Source: an uncultured Lachnospiraceae bacterium (GTDB lineage Bacteria > Bacillota > Clostridia > Lachnospirales > Lachnospiraceae). Taken from it: 35,227 nucleotides of DNA. Below are positions 24,918 to 31,778 of this stretch, piece after piece. The stretch is taken from NCBI GenBank assembly GCA_905199445.1, contig CAJKGK010000030.1:1-35227 (forward strand), read 5' to 3'. The position numbers were made by a program, and so were the translations under genes. The notes below the pieces were generated by a model. It searched no databases. It saw only the letters and a program-made list of their open reading frames with translations, and was not told the origin of the DNA. Position 1 is the stretch's first letter; each line of letters starts with the position of its first letter.

Positions 24918-25940
24918 TCATTTCAAAGTTTCTTTCAAAACCCGCATTGCATTTCCCCACCATATTTTATCAATTACCCTGGCAGAAAGTCCGGCTTTTT
25001 TCAGAGCATCCCAAAGAACAGACATTGTGCTCACATCATTCATAGGCAGACAGGCTGCCTGTGAAGGTTCAAATCCGTCAAAATCAGTGCCAATCGCCGC
25101 CACATCTTCACCACCTATATTTATCATATGTATCAGATGATCCGTCATGGCTTTCAAATACAAATTTTGTATTTCTCCAGGATTCCCGGTACCCTTCATT
25201 CCCTTTTCTATCTGTACAGACGTATCTTTTAAGAATACCGGATACAGATTAAGGCCGGCCACGCCGCCATGTGCGCCAAGAACTCGAAGCATATCATCCG
25301 TAAGATTTCTTGGATGGGCGCACAGTGCTCTGGCATTAGAATGGGAAGCCACAAATGGGCCTTTAACAGCAGAAGCCACATCGTAAAATCCCCCGTCAGA
25401 TAAATGAGACACATCCACCAAAATTCCAAGCTGCGCCATGCGTTCAACAGCCTCAAAGCCCAACGGTTTCAATCCCAGCTCCATCAGCCTGGGATCTTTG
25501 GAATTTGGAAAACCAAGACAATTTTCATGATTCCATGTCAGCGTCATCAGACGCACGCCCCGCTCATAAAGCTCATCCACTCTGTGAAGCCGTCCGTTAA
25601 TAATGCCGGCCTCTTCTATGGTCAGCAGCATGCCGACGTTCCTTTCCCCAAGCCAGTCTTCCAAATCCGACCGGGTACGGATCGGCTGTACATGCGTCCG
25701 AAACTGTCTTATATTTTGATCATAAAAATCCAAAATACGGCAGGCATAATCCCAGCCCCGATCAGCGCTTAAGTCATACTGCGCTGCATTGATAAAACAC
25801 GCAAAAAACTCCATAGACCGACCATTTGCCCCCAGGCGGCGCAAATCCAGCTTAAAATCATTTTCATAAAGGCTTCCCTGCCCCCGCCCGGCCACAGCTG
25901 TCAATGTATCGCAATGCATGTCAATATAGTTTAAACCCAT
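24918..25940 (-). CDS. M19 family (renal-type) dipeptidase
   Basis: Zinc dipeptidase of the renal dipeptidase family, cleaving L-Xaa-D/L-Xaa dipeptides. 340 aa, with no signal peptide, so cytosolic. Metal ligands are recognisable: His9 and Asp11 in DMHCDT, the bridging Glu in TIEEAG, His in LVDVSHLS and His in VASHSNAR. GTDFDGFEP provides the later Asp. The start at 25940 follows GGGG by 8 nt; three preceding codons in frame (GTG ATG ATG) are too close to the site. It begins 5 nt after yqeG. In Bacillus an M24 peptidase occupies a similar place near efp. Confidence 0.93.
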   Translation of the reverse strand: MGLNYIDMHCDTLTAVAGRGQGSLYENDFKLDLRRLGANGRSMEFFACFINAAQYDLSADRGWDYACRILDFYDQNIRQFRTHVQPIRTRSDLEDWLGERNVGMLLTIEEAGIINGRLHRVDELYERGVRLMTLTWNHENCLGFPNSKDPRLMELGLKPLGFEAVERMAQLGILVDVSHLSDGGFYDVASAVKGPFVASHSNARALCAHPRNLTDDMLRVLGAHGGVAGLNLYPVFLKDTSVQIEKGMKGTGNPGEIQNLYLKAMTDHLIHMINIGGEDVAAIGTDFDGFEPSQAACLPMNDVSTMSVLWDALKKAGLSARVIDKIWWGNAMRVLKETLK

Positions 25941-25945
25941 CATCA

Positions 25946-26455
25946 TCACCCCTGTTTATGATGTTTATAATAGCTTTTAAGGACAACCGCTTCAAGACGA
26001 CGTTTAATCACAATCTGAATTTCCTCTTTTGGATGAAGGGGCCGAACTAAAATATTGGGAATACCGGCCTTTTTAGCTCCATAAATATCCGTAAACAGCT
26101 GATCACCGATAAAAACCGTATTTTCCGGTGTGGTTTCCATCAGCATCATGGCCTTCTGATAGGCAGCCGATGAAGGCTTATGGGCATTATAAATATACTT
26201 CACACCAATATCTTTGTTAAACATGGCCACCCTTGGTTCTCTGTTATTAGAAATGAGACAGCATTTAAAGCCAATACTTTTCAACCGTTTAAAAAGCCGT
26301 CTGGCGCGCATATCTGCCGGAGCACCGTGAGGCACCAGTGTATTATCTATATCAAACATCAGGCCCCGCACCCCCTGAGCATATAAGCGTTCAAAACGAA
26401 TATCATAAGTGGAATCCACAACCCGGTCTGGATAAAATTTTTTTAAAAATGACAT
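25946..26455 (-). CDS. yqeG: YqeG family HAD-type phosphatase
   Basis: 169-aa HAD-superfamily phosphatase. Motif I is MFDIDNTLVP (about residues 33-42), motif II includes LISNN, and motif III/IV is GDQLFTDIYGAKKAG. Family IIIA members dephosphorylate small substrates such as phosphatidylglycerophosphate in some species, and the true substrate here is unknown. The start at 26455 follows GAGGAAAA. It lies between aroDK and the dipeptidase and is probably co-transcribed. Confidence 0.9.
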   Translation of the reverse strand: MSFLKKFYPDRVVDSTYDIRFERLYAQGVRGLMFDIDNTLVPHGAPADMRARRLFKRLKSIGFKCCLISNNREPRVAMFNKDIGVKYIYNAHKPSSAAYQKAMMLMETTPENTVFIGDQLFTDIYGAKKAGIPNILVRPLHPKEEIQIVIKRRLEAVVLKSYYKHHKQG

Positions 26456-26503
26456 AGCTTTTCCTCTTTTCATGTTCCATTATTTTTCCTGGTTTTTCTT
26501 AAG

Positions 26504-27895
26504 TTATTTTTCCTGTTTTTCCTTCTGTTTCAGCCGACTGATAATTTCCCGGCTGATTTTACCTGGACTTTTGCCATCCGTGGATACCGAAAAATCTGCT
26601 GCAGCCTCGTATTTTTCCCTGCGTTTTTCCATCAGCGCTTTGATGTCTCCTACATTTTTGTGTCCCTTTAAAATTGGACGGCTGTGGTCGTGCCGCACCC
26701 GCTCTAAAATCGTCTGAGGTTTGGCTGTTAAAAGCACAATACTGCCATTTTTTTTCATTTGCCGGACATTGTCCTCTCTAAGTGGCACACCGCCGCCACA
26801 GGATACAATCATTGGGGTTTTCCCTTCCAGTTCCTTTAAAAGTCCGGTCTCCAGGTTTCTGAAATAAGCCTCCCCCTTCCGGGAAAAAATCTCATTAATG
26901 GACATGCCTTCCATTTTTACAATTTCCTCGTCCATTTCCAGAATCTCATACCCCAGCTGGTATTTCAGCTTCCTGGCCACGCTGCTTTTTCCGCACCCCA
27001 TAAAACCGATGAGCTGTATATGTTTTCCTGGCTGCATACCACCTTCAGTCAGTTTATGTTCGCCTTCCTGCGTATGTGTCTTTGCCGTCTGCGCCATACC
27101 CTGCTGACATAAATTTTGATGAAACAATTCCAGCATACTGCTGACATCGGCCACATCCATCTGCCCTGGCGCACTGCTTTGTCCGACACTGGCAAAAGTG
27201 GCACAGCTGCCGAAATACTCACAGGCTGCCCTGGTGATACTGCCCAGCGGCCCCATGGACATGGTAAATATGGGGGCACTAAGCAACGCATCCTGGTCGG
27301 CGGTTACGGTTGCCTCAAGTAATGTTAAAACATCCTGTCGTGTCCGGGGCATCACCGCAATTTTTAAAATATCTCCGCCGCCGATTTTCATCTTATAAAA
27401 CTTCTTCATCAATACCTGTACCTGCGGCGTCCCATGAAAATCATGAAAGGAGGTAATCACCGTCACCTTCCGGTTATGCGCCCTTTGTATGATTGATGCC
27501 ACAGTCTCAGACACACCCCCCTCTAAAGATCCGTCAAAATCAATCTCCACATCCAAAAGCTGTATAACACCACTATTTACCGCAAAATCGGCCAGCGCCT
27601 TATAAGCTGCAGGAGCCGCCTCCTTATCCCCGCCTTCACCTTTTGTGCGAAACGTAAACAGCAGAGGTTTGTTATTGGGCAGGATTTTTTTCAGCATTTC
27701 CAAAACACCTTTCACGGCATCCATTTCAAACACCCTGTCATACAAATCAGCCCGCCATTCCACAAAGTCTGCTTTTGTATTTTTAATTTCAGCAGCCTGA
27801 GCTTTGATTTCTTCCCTTGTCCTTCCTGTAATCGGAACACAGATTTTCGGAATCCCGCTGCCGATTTTTAACTTACCGATACAAATTTCTTTCAT
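26504..27895 (-). CDS. Fused 3-dehydroquinate dehydratase (type I) and shikimate kinase
   Basis: 463-aa fusion of two shikimate-pathway enzymes. About residues 1-255 are type I AroD: FVEWRADLYD, the His motif VTSFHDFHGTP, the Schiff-base Lys in GGGDILKIAVMP and SMGPLGSITR near its end. A hydrophilic linker spans about 256-290. About 291-463 are AroK, with Walker A GFMGCGKSS, a MDEEI shikimate-binding stretch and SCGGGVPLR. Steps 3 and 5 of the pathway are joined, while step 4 (aroE) is encoded divergently. AAAGGG precedes the ATG. The C-terminus is Lys/Glu/Gln-rich, and its last bases are repeated imperfectly just past the stop. Confidence 0.94.
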   Translation of the reverse strand: MKEICIGKLKIGSGIPKICVPITGRTREEIKAQAAEIKNTKADFVEWRADLYDRVFEMDAVKGVLEMLKKILPNNKPLLFTFRTKGEGGDKEAAPAAYKALADFAVNSGVIQLLDVEIDFDGSLEGGVSETVASIIQRAHNRKVTVITSFHDFHGTPQVQVLMKKFYKMKIGGGDILKIAVMPRTRQDVLTLLEATVTADQDALLSAPIFTMSMGPLGSITRAACEYFGSCATFASVGQSSAPGQMDVADVSSMLELFHQNLCQQGMAQTAKTHTQEGEHKLTEGGMQPGKHIQLIGFMGCGKSSVARKLKYQLGYEILEMDEEIVKMEGMSINEIFSRKGEAYFRNLETGLLKELEGKTPMIVSCGGGVPLREDNVRQMKKNGSIVLLTAKPQTILERVRHDHSRPILKGHKNVGDIKALMEKRREKYEAAADFSVSTDGKSPGKISREIISRLKQKEKQEK

Positions 27896-27951
27896 AAATA
27901 AAACCCTTTCATTGACCCAGGGCCCAAAATCATCAGTATCCGTCCGGATAG

Positions 27952-27980
27952 TTGACAGCCCATTTACTTTACTTTAATAT
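27952..27980 (+). promoter_or_regulatory. Candidate sigma-A promoter of aroE
   Basis: TTGACA (27952-27957), 17 nt, TAATAT (27975-27980). An alternative -10, TATAAT, at 27978-27983 has a long 20-nt spacer. The leader to the aroE ATG is about 55 nt. A divergent promoter for aroDK should share this region but was not clear. Confidence 0.5.
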
Positions 27981-28002
27981 AATGTATTATCAAAGTAAAG
28001 TA
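27965..28002. promoter_or_regulatory. 11-bp inverted repeat between aroDK and aroE
   Basis: TACTTTACTTT (27965-27975) and AAAGTAAAGTA (27992-28002) are perfect reverse complements, with a 16-bp AT-rich centre. The repeat overlaps the aroE -10 region and lies about 70 bp upstream of aroDK. A U-run does not follow it, so an operator for a dimeric regulator is more likely than a terminator (inference). Confidence 0.55.
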
Positions 28003-28042
28003 TTTTTTATAAAAATCTCAGCAACAAGGAGGCTCCTTACCA

Positions 28043-28909
28043 ATGAAAGAAATCACCGGACATACCCAATTAACAGGACTTTTAGGCAGCCCTGTATCCC
28101 ACAGCATCTCACCCATGATGCATAATGCTGCCTTTCAATATCTGAATCTGGACTGTGTATACCTGGCTTTTGATGTGGACAGCCATGGACTGCCTGATGC
28201 CGTCAAAGGTCTAAAGACTTTAGGGGTAAGAGGCTTTAATCTGACCATGCCAAACAAAAATGAAATGGCGAACCTGGCAGATGAACTGTCACCGGCTGCC
28301 AGACTCTGCCATTCGGTCAATACTGTTGTCAATCATAACGGCCGTCTCATCGGCCATACGACAGACGGTATTGGTTACATCCGTGCCGCCAAAGAAGCAG
28401 GTGTTTCCATTCCCGGAAGCTGTCTGACCATTCTCGGCGCAGGCGGCGCAGCCACCTCCATCATTGTCCAGGCCGCCTTAGACGGTGCAGGCGCTATCCA
28501 TATCTTTAACCGGAAGGGACCGAACTTTGAGCGGGCCCAGGATCTGGCCCAAACGCTTTACAAAGAAACCGGCTGCCCGATCACTGTCACCGATCTGGCC
28601 GATGAGACCACTATGGGGGAAAAATTATTAAAAAGTCAGCTTTTGGTCAATACAACCAATGTGGGCATGGCTCCAAACACCGAAGGCTGTTTAATCCGCG
28701 ACCCAAATATACTGCATCCCGGACTCACAGTTTCAGATATTATTTACAATCCCAGAACTACAAAACTTATGGCGTTGGCTCAAAGCCGGGGCTTAAAAAC
28801 CTTTAACGGCCTTTATATGCTGCTGTATCAGGGTGCTGAAGCCTTTCGCCTGTGGACCGGTGCGCAAATGCCTGTGGACTATATTAAAAAGCTTTTTTCA
28901 CCGATGTAA
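28043..28909 (+). CDS. aroE: Shikimate dehydrogenase
   Basis: Reduces 3-dehydroshikimate to shikimate with NADPH. 288 aa. The substrate domain has GSPVSHSISPMMHNAAF and the catalytic Lys in LTMPNKNEM, with the Asp in GHTTDGIG. The NADP domain has ILGAGGAATS (about residues 133-142) and an LVNTTNVGM block. GGAGG lies 10 nt before the ATG. It is divergent from the AroD-AroK fusion. No clear terminator follows; the next hairpin belongs to the opposing gene. Confidence 0.96.
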   Translation: MKEITGHTQLTGLLGSPVSHSISPMMHNAAFQYLNLDCVYLAFDVDSHGLPDAVKGLKTLGVRGFNLTMPNKNEMANLADELSPAARLCHSVNTVVNHNGRLIGHTTDGIGYIRAAKEAGVSIPGSCLTILGAGGAATSIIVQAALDGAGAIHIFNRKGPNFERAQDLAQTLYKETGCPITVTDLADETTMGEKLLKSQLLVNTTNVGMAPNTEGCLIRDPNILHPGLTVSDIIYNPRTTKLMALAQSRGLKTFNGLYMLLYQGAEAFRLWTGAQMPVDYIKKLFSPM

Positions 28910-28994
28910 GCAGCATAACTACTGCAATCAGCATGGACACTTTAGGAGCCCCCTCACCTCTTACTGCATGACCAAAGGTATTTGCAGACACTCC

Positions 28995-29033
28995 AAAAAA
29001 GGCGGCATGGCCCGTAAACGGGGCTATGCCGCC
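28995..29033 (-). terminator. Intrinsic terminator of the trhP-end operon
   Basis: Minus strand GGCGGCATAGCCC pairs with the GGGCCATGCCGCC side across a short loop and is followed by TTTTTTGG. It lies about 55 bp beyond the trhP stop and closes the ireB-to-trhP cluster. The plus-strand side lacks a T-run, so it should not stop aroE transcripts efficiently. Confidence 0.88.
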
Positions 29034-29087
29034 TAATCGAAAAATATATTTTCCTGTAACCGAAAACACTTTCTCACAATCTGTTTT

Positions 29088-30314
29088 TTAACCTTCAAAT
29101 CTTCTCAGCAAATCTCCGGTTTCCAGTTTTTGATCCACATGGATAAAAATCTTCTGTTTGGGATGCGGACAGCTTTCTATGGAGTTTCCCTGATCATCGG
29201 TCATGCCAAGAACCGTTGCCATTACATTGGAGCCATCCGGCTTCATAACCTCTATGACATCCCCTACGCAGAACTTATTGCGCTGCTCAAGGCCATAGTC
29301 ACCGGCTTCGTTTTGTTCACCGATCAGACCCAGGTATGTATATTCCTTAATATAAGTATTACTGTCATAAATCTGGGTATTTTGATCCGGTTTTCCAAAG
29401 AAAAATCCAGTGGTAAACAAGCGATAGGTACATTTGGAAATTTCCTCCTTATACCATTCCATATTTGCGCTGTATTTTTCCGGACTTTCCATATAATCAT
29501 CAATGGCCTTTCTGTAGGTTCTTGTCACCGCAGCCACATAGAGCGCTGTTTTCATCCGCCCTTCAATCTTAAAGCTGTCAATACCGGCCTCAATCAGCTC
29601 CGGAATATGTTCAATCATGCACAAATCCTTTGAATTGAATATATAGGTTCCCCGCTCATTTTCAAATACAGGAAAATATTCTCCTGGTCTTGTCTCCTCC
29701 ATGAGGGCATATTTCCAGCGGCACGGATGGGTACAGGCACCCTGATTGGCATCCCGTCCTGTAAGGAAGCTGCTGAGCAGACACCGGCCGGAATAGGAAA
29801 TACACATTGCTCCATGGACAAAGGTTTCGATTTCCAGATCATCGGGAATATTGTCCCGAATCTGCCGGATCTCCTCAAGAGACAGTTCTCTGGCCGTGAC
29901 AACTCTTTTAGCGCCCAGCTGATGCCAGAAATTAAAAGTCCCATAATTGGTATTATTGGCCTGGGTACTGATGTGAATTTCTATATCCGGGCATATTTTT
30001 CTGGCCATGGTAAATATACCGGGATCAGAAATAATCAGCGCATCCGGTCCGATTTCCTTTAATTCATAAAGATAGTCTTCAAATGCTTTTAAGTCCCTGT
30101 TATGGGCAAGTATATTGGCAGTCACAAAAACCCTTACGCCACGGGTATGAGCATAGTCAATCCCTTCCCGCATATCCTCAAGGGAAAAATTTTTAGATTT
30201 TGCCCGAAGGCTGAATACCTCACCTCCGATATAAACGGCATCCGCACCGAAATTAACGGCTGTTTTTAAAACTTCCAGCGAGCTGGCCGGAATTAATAAC
30301 TCAGGTTTCTTCAA
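29088..30314 (-). CDS. trhP: U32 family tRNA 5-hydroxyuridine synthase subunit (TrhP/YrrO-like)
   Basis: 408 aa, peptidase U32 superfamily. Such proteins (E. coli YegQ/TrhP, B. subtilis YrrO) use prephenate to hydroxylate U34 of tRNA rather than act as proteases. The N-terminal barrel begins KKPELLIPASSLEVLKTAV and FGADAVYIGGE. The conserved Cys-rich block is GAMCISYSGRCLL and ANQGACTHPCRW (about residues 170-205), likely holding an iron-sulfur cluster. The start is TTG at 30314 behind GGAGG with 6 nt spacing. It follows trmR by 16 nt, the same partnership as in B. subtilis. Only one U32 gene is present here, where B. subtilis has two in tandem. Confidence 0.88.
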   Translation of the reverse strand: MKKPELLIPASSLEVLKTAVNFGADAVYIGGEVFSLRAKSKNFSLEDMREGIDYAHTRGVRVFVTANILAHNRDLKAFEDYLYELKEIGPDALIISDPGIFTMARKICPDIEIHISTQANNTNYGTFNFWHQLGAKRVVTARELSLEEIRQIRDNIPDDLEIETFVHGAMCISYSGRCLLSSFLTGRDANQGACTHPCRWKYALMEETRPGEYFPVFENERGTYIFNSKDLCMIEHIPELIEAGIDSFKIEGRMKTALYVAAVTRTYRKAIDDYMESPEKYSANMEWYKEEISKCTYRLFTTGFFFGKPDQNTQIYDSNTYIKEYTYLGLIGEQNEAGDYGLEQRNKFCVGDVIEVMKPDGSNVMATVLGMTDDQGNSIESCPHPKQKIFIHVDQKLETGDLLRRFEG

Positions 30315-30330
30315 AATAGTCCTCCGATCA

Positions 30331-30972
30331 TCAAATTCTTGTACTGATTGTCATCCCGTCACCAACGGGAAGCACAACGGTTTCCAGAGCATCACTGTGC
30401 TTAAGTTCCCACAAATATTCCCGCATACGGCTATGAATGGTCCGATTTCTCCGGGTCACGGCATATCTGGATTCCACAATATCCCCATCCTGGAGGACAT
30501 TATCGGAAACAAGCACACCGCCCACGGCCAGAAGCCGCATCACCTCTGGCAGGAAGTGGATATACTGCCCCTTTGCAGCATCCATAAAAATAAAATCAAA
30601 GGGCGGATTCAGGGTTTTCATAATCTCCAGGGCATCACCTTCCAAAAGGGTAATCACATGCGACTTTCCGGCCCGGCGAATATTTTCCCTTGCCTTTAAT
30701 ATTCTGGGTTCAAATTTTTCAATTGTTGTAATAGTTGCATTTTCTTCGATATATTCGCTCATCAGAATAGAGGAAAAGCCCACAGCAGCTCCTACCTCAA
30801 GGATCCTTGCGGGCTTTTTCATCCGCAGCAGCACCTTCAGAACATTGGCTGTCTCCTTGCGGATAATCGGCACATGCTCTGCCAGCGCTTCCTGCTCTAT
30901 AGTGCGTATAAGCGCATTTTCACCTCTGTCCAGCGAGCGGATATACGTAATCATCCGTTCATCTACATTCAT
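30331..30972 (-). CDS. trmR: tRNA 5-hydroxyuridine methyltransferase (TrmR/YrrM-like)
   Basis: 213-aa class I AdoMet-dependent O-methyltransferase of the COMT-like family. AdoMet motif I is ILEVGAAVGFSSILM (about residues 57-71), the acidic residue after beta-2 is in TTIEKFEP, and the metal-site motif is FIFMDAAKGQY (about 127-137) followed by SDNVLQDGD. B. subtilis YrrM (TrmR) methylates ho5U34 to mo5U34, and its gene also lies between mltG and U32 genes. Starts by ATGA overlap with the MltG-like gene. The family call rests on motifs plus position. Confidence 0.88.
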   Translation of the reverse strand: MNVDERMITYIRSLDRGENALIRTIEQEALAEHVPIIRKETANVLKVLLRMKKPARILEVGAAVGFSSILMSEYIEENATITTIEKFEPRILKARENIRRAGKSHVITLLEGDALEIMKTLNPPFDFIFMDAAKGQYIHFLPEVMRLLAVGGVLVSDNVLQDGDIVESRYAVTRRNRTIHSRMREYLWELKHSDALETVVLPVGDGMTISTRI

Positions 30973-31364
30973 CGCTGATGAATCTCATCCTCTCCCTGTA
31001 TAATATCGCCCTCCGTGATTAGCTTATGAATAATTTCATCCACTGTCATGGACGGACTAAGTTCAAATGTTCCCGGCATAATTTTATCGCCCACCTGCTC
31101 CAGCTTTACACGGATATTAAAAGCGGTCTCATACTTAATCAGGCCGGCATCCTTCAGCGTTTTGCCCACATCCGCTGCCGAAGATCCCTCTTTGACAACA
31201 ACCTCTGTTGTCTCGGTGTTATACTTTGACATCACCGGGTCACCAAATACCTGATATGAAAAATCATAGGCAAAGGCCGCCGCCCTGTAAACAAGAAATA
31301 TAACAACCGCATATATCAGTATGTGCACGCAAAGTTCAAAAAATCCGAATACTGCTTTTTTCAT
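30969..31364 (-). CDS. Short MltG/YceG-like membrane protein without the catalytic domain
   Basis: 131 aa. One membrane helix (about residues 12-32), followed by a LysM-like region with VVVKEGSSAADVGKTLKDAGLI and IMPGTFELSPSMTVDEIIHKLITEG. These are the N-terminal and subdomain blocks of MltG endolytic transglycosylases. Full MltG proteins (about 350 aa) continue into a catalytic domain with an essential Glu; that domain is absent. It lies where yrrL (mltG) lies in B. subtilis. No frameshifted remainder was found in the downstream sequence, which goes straight into trmR by a 4-nt overlap, so it looks like an intact short gene. It cannot cleave glycan by the known mechanism. Confidence 0.85.
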   Translation of the reverse strand: MKKAVFGFFELCVHILIYAVVIFLVYRAAAFAYDFSYQVFGDPVMSKYNTETTEVVVKEGSSAADVGKTLKDAGLIKYETAFNIRVKLEQVGDKIMPGTFELSPSMTVDEIIHKLITEGDIIQGEDEIHQR

Positions 31365-31377
31365 AGATTCAACTCCT

Positions 31378-31728
31378 TTATTCCTTCAGGAAGTCCAGGT
31401 TAAAATCCACAGCACCACCGATACTGTCGAAAACTTCCTTCATCAGGGTAATCAGCGCCTGTTCAGCCGCCAGGTAATCTCTTACATCAGTTTTTTCAAG
31501 AACATCGGCAAACTGATGCCGGATATGCTCTAAAGCTTGTCCCGGATTTTCCAGATCTATCCGGTTATACAGATCAAATGTCTCCCTACGGTACTGATTG
31601 ACACGGCTTCGGACACTGTCATCCTGTGCCATTAAGTTTCCAAGCCTCTGATACGCCGTATACTCATCGCTGTGCAAAATTGCCTTAATTAATGCTTGTG
31701 TCTCACTTTGGACATCCGGCATGGTCAT
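31378..31728 (-). CDS. YlbF/YmcA family protein
   Basis: 116 aa, almost all helical, matching the Com_YlbF family: TQALIKAILHSDEYTAYQRL and then VNQYRRETFDLYNR. In B. subtilis YlbF, YmcA and YaaT form a complex that steers RNase Y in mRNA maturation. Which paralogue this is cannot be told. Starting ATG at 31728, or the next at 31722, both behind GAGG. Immediately downstream of RNase J, so two RNA-decay factors may be co-expressed. Confidence 0.85.
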   Translation of the reverse strand: MTMPDVQSETQALIKAILHSDEYTAYQRLGNLMAQDDSVRSRVNQYRRETFDLYNRIDLENPGQALEHIRHQFADVLEKTDVRDYLAAEQALITLMKEVFDSIGGAVDFNLDFLKE

Positions 31729-31778
31729 TTCGCCTCTTTCTCAATCTGTATCGTTTATTCCCGCATACAGCGGTCATT

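Noticed and set aside
28910..29000. Terminator of aroE on the plus strand
   Set aside because: The strong hairpin there has its T-run only on the minus strand, so it belongs to the trhP operon.
29130..29633. Plus-strand frame of 167 codons
   Set aside because: Antisense to trhP with no supporting signal.
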